Assembly: GCA_010015655.1 (NCBI GenBank)
Contig: ML976843.1
Coordinates: 1 to 15,704 of the forward strand
DNA: 15,704 nt
Direction of reading: 5' to 3'
Origin: Bimuria novae-zelandiae CBS 107.79
Taxonomy: Eukaryota > Ascomycota > Dothideomycetes > Pleosporales > Didymosphaeriaceae
Of the stretch, positions 1-8,343 are shown piece by piece; positions within the stretch are counted from its first letter, which is position 1, and every line of letters starts with the position of its first letter. The position numbers and the translations under genes are program-made. Under the pieces are notes generated by a model. The model was given only the letters and a program-made list of their open reading frames with translations, was not told where the DNA came from and ran no database searches.

Positions 1-384
1 CCGAAATCCAGAGTAGCAGAGAGCCACTTGCGGGGCATCGAAGACAACATGAGCATTGCCGAAGACATAGCGCAGCGCCCTCATCGTTAGTCCATTAAAG
101 GCGGGGGGGAGGGGGGCCGAGAATTTGAGCCATCCGAGCCATGCGCGGTTGCATGATTACCAAGGGGTGAAAAATGCCTCACCAGCGAGTCCGAGCGACC
201 AATTAGGAGGAAAGGAGGTGTTGGGAGTAAAGAGATGATAGAGGGAGAAAGGTAGGACGGCGAGGGCGACGCACTTTTATGCGATGGGGTTGGCGCACGG
301 GCCATATAAAAGCGGCGAGCTGCCAAGCGAGCGTCCATTTCCCGCTCAGGAAACCTCCATTTCCGGATGCGGTTCCACCACCAC
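1..384. other. GC-balanced flank, promoter-like, no gene recognised
   Basis: This stretch has normal base composition and includes a G-run near 101-118 and purine-rich tracts near 205-260. The open frames are Pro/Ser-rich and low in complexity, and none looks like a protein. A TATA box sits at 305-312. Composition changes abruptly at about 385 to an AT-rich, TpA-rich tract. The most economical reading is the promoter side of a plus-strand gene whose body is missing or replaced by the relic that follows. Confidence 0.4.
305..312 (+). promoter_or_regulatory. TATA box (TATAAAAG)
   Basis: A canonical TATAAAAG lies on the plus strand in a GC-rich context. The first downstream ATG is at 367-369, about 55 bp further, but its frame closes within some 17 codons once the AT-rich relic begins. 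The box therefore looks like a promoter that has lost its gene. Confidence 0.4.
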
Positions 385-780
385 CAATATACCTATAATT
401 ACTATAAGAATAAGATAGATTGCTTTAATTAGACGTAGAGCTACTACATTATATAGTAGGCCTGTTAGCGTACTTAACGGCCACTTTAGTACTTTCTAAT
501 AGATTTTACGCTTAATAACTACTATAGACTATCCTTATACTCTCTCTTACTACTATTAAATAATCTAGCTATAAGAAGTTTATATATAAGTTAATTAAGT
601 AATTTTTTAAATATAGAGGCTATCTTGCCTTAGGCTTAAAAAAATATTAGCGTCTTAATAAGGTTCTTACTAATAAAGATAGCGCTCTCTAAAGCTTTCA
701 TACATCTATAAAGTTATTTATAGAGGGCAAAAGCTGTGTTAATTATGCGGCAGTTAGGCGTATAACCAACAGAAAGGACC
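385..780. repeat. RIP-degraded AT-rich relic
   Basis: This tract is very AT-rich and full of TA dinucleotides, TAG and TAA, in sharp contrast with both flanks. That is the usual look of a transposon fragment mutated by repeat-induced point mutation. No domain can be read on either strand, and no terminal repeat or target duplication was found, so the family is unknown. Confidence 0.55.
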
Positions 781-1300
781 TATCTCGGACACCTCTGGCA
801 CGTGTTATAGGCAATTCACACTCCTCAAGACATGGCTCTCAGCGTCCCTCACGTACTTGCTATGGCTGTAAGCTCTGCCGGTTGCCCTTGTGTAGGCCAG
901 AAGTCACTCCTACGTGCTGGGAGGAGCACCTCCGCCGGCATGAAACAATCATCTCAGCAGACACAAGAGCAAGCTCATCCATCTTGTAAACCTATCTCAA
1001 TACCTTCAGAAATGCAATCTCCATACAAAATTGGCCTATTTCAGCATAATATTTGGTGTTCTGCCAGGTCGGAGCAATTCATCCTATTGGTCCTCAGGGG
1101 ATGGCCCGTGCCAGGACGCACTTCGCCATGCCGGGGATAGGTGTAGGCAATTTTAAAATAGGCGTATTTTAGCTAGTAAACAGAAATTACTAATAATACG
1201 ATATAAATTTAGTGTTTACTTGGTAGCTCTCCTAATTGGCTATTTCAATGTGACCCGTGTACGGCAGATTTTGGCCATGCGGGGGATAGCTTACTTGGTA
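781..1300. other. normal-composition island between relics, no gene recognised
   Basis: Composition returns to near 50% GC at about 781-1140 and 1220-1300, with an AT-rich bridge at 1145-1215. The longest frame here, at 832-1140 on the plus strand, shows no domain, signal peptide or sensible composition bias, so I do not call it a gene. The notable content is a diverged direct repeat, listed separately. Confidence 0.4.
1082..1289 (+). repeat. diverged direct repeat, two copies of about 60 bp
   Basis: Copy 1 (1082-1140) and copy 2 (1230-1289) both begin TCCTA(A)TTGG, share CCCGTG in the middle, and end with GCCATGCSGGGGATAG. They are about 148 bp apart in the same orientation. The middle parts are poorly conserved. 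This could be an old duplication or two ends of a small degenerate element. Confidence 0.5.
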
Positions 1301-1367
1301 CCCAACGCCTTGACAGATACATGGTTTCTATCACGCAGGGTCTCCCTCGGGAGCCTACAGATCGGCC

Positions 1368-1458
1368 GACTGGTGGGGTCCAAGCGCCCTTGTGCCAAGC
1401 AGTCGGCTTGGCCCAGCAACCTAAGTAATAGGTTAGCTAAGCTTAACTAATAAAAAAT
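1368..1458 (+). repeat. Element A left terminal inverted repeat (91 bp)
   Basis: This aligns without gaps to the reverse complement of 5201-5291. I count 83 of 91 identical positions, and all eight differences are transitions (C/T or G/A), including CpG-to-TpA and CCA-to-CTA pairs. The repeat contains its own short inverted pair, GCCGACT near 1365-1371 and AGTCGGC near 1401-1407, and ends in an A-run before the AT-rich interior. Confidence 0.9.
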
Positions 1459-3937
1459 TTTTCCTTCTTATTGCCTAACTTACACCTACTTCTCTATATA
1501 AAAAATCTACTATAATAATATCTATTATAGATAAATTTACTTTACTAGATATTAATAACGCTTCTTTATAGCAAGTTGGCTAAAAGATTAAAGAGTTTAA
1601 TATAGTTGCATTAGAGGAAGAGGTAAATTAAGATAAATACGTTATAAATATGTTCTAAATGTATTTATAATGTACAGGAATCTATTCTAGAGCTAATTTT
1701 ACTTACTACTGCGCAATTTGGATCTTTAATTACTATAGATCTTGAATTTGCGCTAGAATTACCTAAATATCTAACTGCTTATAAGAATAGATATACATAT
1801 TGTATTTTAATACTACAAAAGTTATGGATATTAAGCACACCTTAGTAAGTACATGCAATTGTGTTACTAACATGTTTAAAACGTGTTCTAATTGTAGTTT
1901 AGGTGTAATATAGCTAGAGCCAAATCTACAGCCCTATAATAGCAACCTCGCCTTTCTTGAATCATGCTCGAGGAAAGAAATAGAAGATGCGTTGTAGTAG
2001 GGTTCTCTGTTACGAATATCTTTATAACATATTACGAGCGCTATCATACCTAACTATAACTAAATAAATATAGGCTTTAATCTAAGACCTCCGTGAGAGG
2101 ATTAATAGCTCCGACCTAGATTTAATCTAACGGGATACAAACGCGTTCGTAACGTGTTTAATATATATTATAAAGATACTAACTTTTAAATATAGCTTAT
2201 TCTAAAGCGTATAAAGAAGGTTTTAGTAAGGTATTGCATGTGTATCTTAGCATGCGACATGCCAATTAGAATTACGTTTAACGAAATAGATAGTAAGTGA
2301 ATAATATAACTTATAGCACGTTCTTAACGGATTCTAAACACTTTAGGATTTGAATAGGCAGGTACAATACTACTTATGCTGCCAGAACTACGCTGTATAA
2401 CATACGATCCCTTATTTGCTAAAACCATTATTAGCTATTATAAGATATAATATTTCTTATTTAGAGGAATTACTATCTTCTAGCAATAGAATAAATAGCA
2501 CTAATACTAGTTGCTATATTGTTAAACAGCGAAGCTGTAGGAGGAAGACTTGTAGTAGGCTCTTTAATGTATTTCTAACGTTTTCTTAATATCTTCCTGA
2601 CATAACCTTAATGTATTTTTAATGCGTTCCTAACGTGTTTTATAGGCGTTAATTATCTATAAGGAGCTGGAAAACTTATTGTTACACCCTGTAACGTTGT
2701 TTTCTATATATTTATTCTAGAGGACCTTATTACTATACTATACGTTCTTCTAACTTTATTTGGAGAGCATTTATATCTACTATCGCTACTAAATAAGCTA
2801 CTAGAGTCTATTATTTAAAAGATAGTAGAGCTAGTAAATTACGCAAGAGATCTTAGGCTAATAACTAATAAAACTTTTTATAAAAGGTTTAAATTATATT
2901 TTTAATATTACTATAGGCTTATTCCTTTATAGTCCTTTACTAGAATAATACTACTATTAGAATAATGTAAGGACTCTCTCTAGCCTTTACATATCCTTTA
3001 ATAATCTTGATCGAATATCATCTATTATACGTAAGCAACAGATTACGTATTAGCTAGAGGGAAAGGATTTTGCAGGTGTAGTATTTAAGTATAAGCAAAG
3101 GCATAAGAATGCGATAGATGTAGATATAACTACTTTAAAACATGTTATAAACTACTTCATAACCTATTTAGGGTTACATTTAAGGCATATATAATAACTC
3201 CTTATGAGTTTAAATTATTTGCTTTACGAAAGGATAAGCTAAAATCCTTATATAATAAGAGACTTTTAAAATTAATGTTTTCTTTAAGAAGATTAAGCAA
3301 CGTGACCTTAATAAGATAATTATTAAAAAGCTTTTAAGGTAGCATAGAAAAAGTAATTATTTTATCTTATTTTTCTTAACCTGTTAATAATATATCTCTA
3401 ATATATTCTAGTTATTACACTTGCTTAAGTATATCTTAAAAACTAAGATAAGAGAAGCTACTTTAAGGCGTTCTAATAACTTTTTAATTATATTATAAAA
3501 GTCTTAGTCTAAAGGCTATCTTGGTCTCACATTTCTCTTAGTTAGTATTACAATTATACGGCAATTGTCCTTAATATGCATGGTGATTAATTCCTAGGTA
3601 AGTATTAGCTCTTAACGTGTTTATAACGTATCCTGAATGTGTTGTAAAAGGGTTTAGAAAATATTTATAATTAATTGACCTATAAGCTCGACCACCTGCA
3701 TGGCATATACAAAGAATAGTAATATTCTGCCTTATCTACTTCTTTAGAAGTATAAATACGCTTGCAGTTGGAAATTATAAGCTTTTAATATAGATAAAGT
3801 TATTATTATCCTACTAAAGGTAACCTAACTATAATTACTTTTATTAATTACTAATTAGTAAGTAACTAATTTTAGATATATATAAAATATTTTATTAACG
3901 TGTTCTAGACTATAAAGATAGCCCTATTAAAGAGTAG
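1459..3937. other. Element A interior, left part: AT-rich, no intact gene
   Basis: This is a TpA-rich tract with only fragments of possible coding sequence. The most readable piece is on the plus strand at about 2965-3400. There, runs of 20-60 codons rich in Lys, Leu and Ile are interrupted by TAA/TAG and by shifts of frame. They may be remains of the element's own protein, but I see no motif that names a family. Clusters of an 11-bp motif are scattered through it and listed separately. Confidence 0.5.
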
Positions 3938-4594
3938 TGTTATGAGGCTCTCACACCTTGTTCCGATCCGGGTTAGGGCGGTAAGGTATCGTGGTGCTTC
4001 ACGGATTATTCAGTGGTACAAGTTGATGCGACACTTAGCGCGGCTGGACAATCCAATCTTATAACGAATAAGATAACTATCAGTCTGTATAGGAGAACGT
4101 ACTCGCACAGAAGATATATGAGTTGACTACGAGGAAGGAAACAACAATAGGAAAGTCGCCACACTATATACTAGCCTATTCCTTCTTCGTAGTCCCGCCA
4201 AGGCCCTGTAGTCCCATGGGACTTCCCTTTATGCGGGACTTCGTCACGTGACTGCTGACTAAGCTGCCCCGCGCCCCGTTAGGTCCCGTTAACTCTACTA
4301 CTTCGTCAACAATTACTCTCTTGGCGTAATTGTCTGGCTTCTTCATCCTTGTGGGGTTCGTGGTCGTAACAAGTAGGTAAGACATAAGCGTCACCTACTT
4401 ATTACTAGAGGGATAAATAAAGTATGTTTGTTTATAAAACCTAAAGTATTTTTAGTTCTACGCTATTATATAAATACTATTAAGTAAAGTGTAAATAAGT
4501 TAAATATTACAGGCAAGAAGCTGAAAATTTTAGTAGTAATCTTAAAATAATATATTTCTAACTTGTTCTTAACATGTTACTAACATAATTATAG
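1646..4594 (+). repeat. dispersed clusters of an 11-bp iterated motif (consensus near GTGTTCTTAAC)
   Basis: Short arrays with 11-bp spacing recur inside Element A at about 1646-1675, 1861-1905, 2142-2165, 2316-2340, 2566-2645, 3613-3655 and 4555-4595, with a single copy near 3897. The clearest array (1861-1904) reads GTGTTACTAAC, ATGTTTAAAAC, GTGTTCTAATT, GTAGTTTAGGT. Units are degenerate, and the conserved core is GTTCnTAAC. The spacing is close to one DNA helical turn. Function is unknown; transposase-binding subterminal repeats are one possibility. Confidence 0.55.
3938..4371. mobile_element. solo LTR (434 bp) with AGTAG target duplication
   Basis: The segment starts TGTTATGAGG and ends GGTCGTAACA, so its ends are the inverted TGTTAYGA typical of LTRs. 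It is flanked by identical 5-bp AGTAG at 3933-3937 and 4372-4376, the duplication expected from an LTR-retrotransposon integrase. Its composition is clearly richer in GC than the tract around it, so it escaped or postdates RIP. No internal retroelement sequence is present, hence a solo LTR left by LTR-LTR recombination. Orientation is uncertain; a TATATAGTG stretch on the minus strand mildly favours minus. It contains a hairpin-prone inverted pair near 4126-4141 and 4180-4196. The minus-strand frame inside (4176-4394) is not a gene. Confidence 0.9.
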
Positions 4595-5200
4595 TAGAGA
4601 AAAACTTAACTAACGGGATATTAAGCAGTTTAATGCTTAGCAAGACTTTAGAATATTTTATATTTAAAGGGACATATTCCTTAAGGCTTAATTTTAGTAG
4701 TTACATGCTCGCAAGAGTATGTATTATTTATAAAATATATTTTAAACACGTAAAGAATAGGTTTAATAGAATCGTAGAATAGCGACGCGTCTAAACTTTT
4801 ATAGAACTATAAAAAGTTATAACTAGTCTAGATACTGTCTTGCATAGAGCATCTTCAAGCGGTATTGTACGACGTAGGAGCTCACGGCATAGCTTACGAG
4901 CTAGTTCTTCTCCAAGATCGAGTTCACAAAGACCACATATAAGGTAAGAACAACACCTTGAGAACACCTCCATAATGAGATACTAATACGTTGTAGCACA
5001 GTGAAGCGCATGTCCTAACAAGAGATGGTGGAGCGAAGGCAGCGAATTAAACTGGAAATACTTAAAACTTAGCTTAAAGCGCAGCAGTAGGCTATTAAGG
5101 AAAAAGAACTAGATCTACTAAAAAAAATAATAGTAGTTATAGATTTACTAAAAAAATAGTAGTAGTTATAGCTTAAAGATTAATATAGTTAGAATATATA
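4372..5200. other. Element A interior, right part
   Basis: The tract is AT-rich and RIP-like up to about 4790. A less mutated stretch follows at about 4790-5080 and then AT-rich sequence again. Within the better stretch, a 60-codon minus-strand frame (4791-4973) has Cys pairs and a charged helix-like segment, but it has no recognisable domain and no continuation, so I leave it unannotated as a gene. An imperfect 50-bp duplication of TAGTAGTTATAG-type sequence lies at about 5120-5172. Confidence 0.4.
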
Positions 5201-5291
5201 ATTTTTTATTAGTTAAGCTTAGCCGACCTGTCGCTTAGATTGCTAGGCTAAGCCGACTGCTTGGCACAAGGGCGCTTGGACCCCACCAGTC
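5201..5291 (-). repeat. Element A right terminal inverted repeat (91 bp)
   Basis: This is the inverted partner of 1368-1458. Just outside it, at about 5292-5316, there is an extra short segment ending in CCAGTCGGCTGG, which repeats the motif at the repeat's outer end. The outer boundary is therefore duplicated on this side. AGCCGAC also recurs twice inside the arm (near 5221 and 5249). Confidence 0.9.
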
Positions 5292-5839
5292 GTCTTGGCT
5301 TTTTGACCAGTCGGCTGGCCTGTATCCTGGCTCCCTTGGGCCAGATAAGCGTCACGTAAGACTGAGTGTCCCGAGGTCCCGTGGTACCATGGCCTTCATG
5401 CATCAAACACTGCTCATGAGGTTACCTCAGCCGTTCCTACCTCGAACTGCCTACCTGCCTTTTCAGGCGCAACATTATCGATCTACACATCTCCAATGCG
5501 CTTTCTCTGTAGGATTCCGCGATGCATAGTACGACCTCGTATTCCGTAGACGTTGCCAAATGTGGGGAAATCTCCATGCTCGGCGCAGCATGCTAGTACG
5601 AACCCGACCTTGGTACGACAGTACAAAATTCTAGAGTCATTTGGACACTTCATCTACTCTTCACTAGGCTCGTATCCAAACGTCACGATGCTTCATCGGG
5701 CCTTATGAGCGCAGTAATTTCATGGCGATTGGCTTGATCATCGTCCCGCTCCCTGCATGACTTTGGTCCAGGTCCTCGACTCCTCTATCTAAGCACCATA
5801 GGCACATCGGAGCGCGGTAGTAGACGTTGGCCGTAGCAG
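5292..5839. other. intergenic sequence upstream of the secreted-protein gene
   Basis: Normal base composition, and no frame worth calling on either strand. The first about 100 bp shows weak inverted similarity to the sequence outside the left repeat of Element A (TGGTACC, GGGAGCC). The remainder is probably the promoter region of the plus-strand gene starting at 5918. Confidence 0.4.
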
Positions 5840-5847
5840 TATAAATA
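5840..5847 (+). promoter_or_regulatory. TATA box (TATAAATA) of the secreted-protein gene
   Basis: TATAAATA lies 70 bp before the ATG at 5918. The sequence between is a plausible short 5' leader with no upstream ATG in it. This spacing is normal for a filamentous fungal core promoter and supports the gene call. Confidence 0.6.
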
Positions 5848-5917
5848 CCAGCGATTTCCCAGGCAGCGTGACAGAACACGAACAAAGCCTCAAGGAGCAA
5901 CATCGAACTTGCCAATT

Positions 5918-6435
5918 ATGAAATTCATTTCTCCCATTATTCTTGGCATTGCCACCCTTGTGTCTACTGCATACGCTGAGACCTGCAGTTACGACGGTCG
6001 ATCTGGAACGTGCACGACTCCGTCTGCTTGCGCGAGCGCAAACAGGTGGTGGGTCGCTGGCGAATGTTCTGGCGGTATATGACCTCGTCTTTTTGCTGTA
6101 TTACACAATCCCTGCTTTCCCCAGCCTTCATCATCTGACTTCCCGGCGTCGATGGTCTCCTCCCTTCACGAAGTACTCTAAGCGTCCATGACAGGTACCA
6201 ACAACCGCTGCTGTCTGCCTAGCCAGCGGTGTAACGCATCCCCGAACAATGGAGGATTCTGTCTGAGAACGGATAGTTTTGGCAAAAGTAAATGTGCTAG
6301 CAACGGAGGAGCGCAGGAGGGTGGGTCAGTTTTACCTAGGTCCCACCACCGGAAAAGGCTTTCATGCTGATGCCCTGACTTAGATTGTGCCCCGGTCCTG
6401 CTGAGGTGCAATGCTGTGTTGTTCGAGGAGGATAG
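5918..6435 (+). CDS. small secreted 12-cysteine protein with two tandem Cys modules (three exons)
   Basis: Proposed exons are 5918-6074, 6195-6339 and 6384-6435, giving 117 residues. Residues 1-20 form a signal peptide: Lys2, a hydrophobic core, then Ala-Tyr-Ala before Glu21. The mature part has two six-cysteine modules. Module 1 is C23, C32, C38, C50, C58, C59 and module 2 is C65, C75, C86, C103, C111, C112. In both, the fourth Cys is followed by exactly seven residues and a Cys pair, and module 2 has the CPGPxxVQCC signature. From memory, this resembles the short Cys-rich module found alone or at the N-terminus of many fungal secreted proteins. Intron 1 (6075-6194) is GTATAT...ACAG. Intron 2 ends CTGACTTAG and starts at 6340 (GTCCCA) or alternatively at 6325 (GTCAGT, giving 112 residues). 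If intron 2 is retained, the protein stops at 6370 (110 residues) and loses the last CysCys. No lesions. Likely an effector or antimicrobial-type protein by inference; function not shown. Confidence 0.75.
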
Positions 6436-7264
6436 GACCTGGATGAGGTTAACAGGTTATAGGGGCAGAGTTCGGGTTTCTTCACTCACTCGATCCACTC
6501 TCTATCTCAGACTCTCAGGTCGACATGAGATTGATCGTTGCTTGCAGATTTCGAGAAGTTCCACAAGCGGTGACCAGTATAAAATTCAGAGCAGCCATAT
6601 TTTTCTGCCAGCTTCGTTAACGTTCGTCGTGACTAGATCCGCTGACCCGATCAGAGCAGGAGACTGCATGTTTGCATTTGTATCAACAAACAACTCCTCT
6701 GCATATACATAAGCTCCAGAACCTTCGAGTGGAGGAGTTGTGCGAGAAAGTTGGATTTGAGAGTGCTTTTTGCGGTCTAGGAAAGGGAAGCGACTTTGGG
6801 ACGGCCCAGAAATGAGTAAGGGGCGTGAGGCGGCGGTGCGGTTACACGAATGGCCATAACAATGCCGGATACCGAGGCTGAAAAAATGGACGTCCGTACG
6901 TGAGTCTTCATGCTCATATGAAAGATCACATATTTAAATCTGCAGGTGCTAGAGCAATGAGCGTACGACCGATACTTATGGTATCTACCACTTTAGGGTC
7001 CATCCTTACAGTGCGGGATGGATCCGTCAAAGCCCCCCAAGCCTAGCTTGGACTCACTCCATAAGCTGCAGATCAAATACACATAGATCGACTGCACGCC
7101 AGAGCCACAGCGTTGCAACAGCAACGTTGGCGGCGGTATGAACTCGGATGAAGGCTTCACTGCTCGCAGGGCGCGGGCGCATCCCGGCTAAGTCGATCAT
7201 ATGTTATTGTGGGTCAATCTCAGAGGGTGATGTTCTGAGCGAGTCTGCTTATCAAATCCGACAA
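6436..7264. other. intergenic sequence, no gene recognised
   Basis: Normal composition on both strands. The plus-strand frame at 6416-6712 overlaps the end of the secreted-protein gene in another phase and has no domain. Nothing else exceeds noise. The first part probably holds the 3' untranslated region of that gene. Its position between two broken or small genes and two dead elements suggests old, decayed sequence. Confidence 0.4.
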
Positions 7265-7897
7265 CTAAGTAGTTTCGTAATGTTCTTTTCTCACTACTAA
7301 TATGTTAGTCGGATCTAACGTTGGTCGAAACAAATCACTTACGCATATGATGCCCGCCTTGTTCGGTGGTCGCAGTGGCACAGAGTAACACGCATGCCAT
7401 TGTAACAGGATCACCTTTGCCCAAGTTCCAAGCCGTTTCCATAGGATCTAGGCGTCAGTCTTCTCCTTTCATATCGCGAACTATGTTCTTCCGTCCTTCC
7501 GTCCACTCTAATCTCACTCTGTTTTCAGTCCCCACGTGGTACAGACCAAGCACAGCAACATCCTGTGTCATACCTCGGAATTCGTCAAGTAGCGCTTCTG
7601 GCGGTGGTTCCGTACGCCGGCACGTGAATTCATAGGGTGTCCAGACGAGAGCCAGCGTTCAGGATAGTAGGGTCCAGCCCCCGAGATCATCACTGGCTAA
7701 GAAACATCGTCTTTTTCCAGCATAATCTCGCCTTTCAGCAATTCGCAATGTGTATGAACGAGGCAAACGCCGAAAACGTTTCCGTACTTTGATAGTAGCC
7801 TCGCAAGATTGGAGAACAGCTGCTCGCGATCCTTGAAGCGATCATTTGCTTCCAAAAGAGTTGGCAAAGAATTGTAGGATCTCCACAAGTGTTCCAT
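7265..7897 (-). pseudogene. broken gene for a fungal protein of unknown family (about 195 residues)
   Basis: Starting at an ATG at 7897 (context GACAATGG), the frame reads 66 protein-like codons with a charged helical N-terminus and then a segment FGVCLVHTHCELLKGEIML. It closes with TAG at 7697-7699, where CAG (Gln) is the likely ancestor. The same frame continues about 15 codons further. A frameshift near 7630-7655 moves coding to another phase, where more than 90 protein-like codons follow, broken by one TGA at 7455-7457. The 3' end has a textbook intron at 7342-7297 on the minus strand: GTAAGT, CTAAC branch and ATTAG, 46 nt. It leads to a short last exon ending at 7265. I do not recognise the family. 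Three independent lesions make it a pseudogene. Confidence 0.6.
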
Positions 7898-8171
7898 TGT
7901 CCCTGATTCTGAGAGAATGGGCGGGGAGAGAGATAGGACTCTCAGTCCGCGCGTTGATACCTGCCTGCCTAAATATCAATAGCTGGAGTGGTGCCAGGAC
8001 ACCAGCCCTGTACGTTTGTGGTTGCGCGCAGGTCACTAAATCGCCGGATTCAGCCTAGCCGCGATCATCGGCAGCCCAAGCTTCCAATCATACCTCGCGC
8101 CAATGCCCCGCAGTGATGCGATTGGTATGAAATACGGGCAGATAAAACGGAGTCCCTCTAGCCAGTTTAGT
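7898..8171. other. gap between the broken gene and Element B
   Basis: Normal composition. Two frames on opposite strands (7842-8036 minus, 7846-8058 plus) overlap each other and the start of the broken gene; neither shows a domain. This is probably the 5' region of the minus-strand pseudogene plus sequence disrupted by the insertion of Element B. Confidence 0.35.
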
Positions 8172-8255
8172 TTCGCATATCGGTGGTTTCGTAAAATCCC
8201 GCTACACATGTGATCTGGGCGCTTGTTAGGTAATCGCTTCCTGCGCGTCATTTGA
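8172..8255 (+). repeat. Element B left terminal inverted repeat
   Basis: The repeat begins TTCGCATAT, then has TTTCGTAAAATCCCGCTACA and CACATGTGA, and further in TAATCG-TTCCTGCGCGT-ATTT, all shared with the opposite arm. An indel near 8181-8186 and several substitutions in the middle separate the two arms. Confidence 0.9.
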
Positions 8256-8343
8256 CCCCACCTATTTTTCCGTACAATCGGATGCTGTACATGAATTTAT
8301 TCCCCTAAACGATACCCTACTATTATCTTTAAGGGTTATCGTG

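Larger units (their letters stand above)
1368..5291. mobile_element. Element A: RIP-degraded TIR element, about 3.9 kb, unclassified
   Basis: The element is bounded by 91-bp inverted repeats (1368-1458 and 5201-5291). The interior is strongly AT-rich with almost no usable frame, apart from the LTR inserted at 3938-4371. Weaker similarity continues outward from both repeats: GGGAGCC followed by ACAG, and further out TGGTACC near 1296 and 5383. The true ends may therefore lie some 60-100 bp beyond the core repeat. I found no convincing target duplication. Long inverted repeats and this size would suit a Mutator-like (MULE) or related DNA transposon, but no transposase motif can be read, so the class stays open. 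Confidence 0.7.

Noticed and set aside
87..338. Minus-strand Pro/Ser-rich frame of 83 codons
   Set aside because: Low-complexity reading of purine-rich promoter DNA; no domain, and a TATA box on the other strand explains the region better.
832..1140. Plus-strand 102-codon frame
   Set aside because: No domain or signal peptide, overlaps a diverged non-coding direct repeat, and has no introns or neighbours supporting a gene.
4176..4394. Minus-strand 72-codon frame
   Set aside because: Lies almost wholly in the solo LTR and runs across its target duplication, so it cannot be a native gene.
4791..4973. Minus-strand 60-codon frame in Element A
   Set aside because: Protein-like composition but too short, no motif and no continuation on either side; possible coding relic only.
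1287..5398. ATAGCTTAC / ATGGCCTTC as a 9-bp target duplication of Element A
   Set aside because: Only 6 of 9 positions match and the outer ends are not fixed; chance is likely.
6416..6712. Plus-strand 98-codon frame
   Set aside because: Starts inside exon 3 of the secreted protein in a different phase; splicing explains the overlap and the frame has no family features.
7366..7635. Plus-strand 89-codon Ser-rich frame
   Set aside because: Antisense to the protein-like minus-strand reading of the unknown pseudogene.
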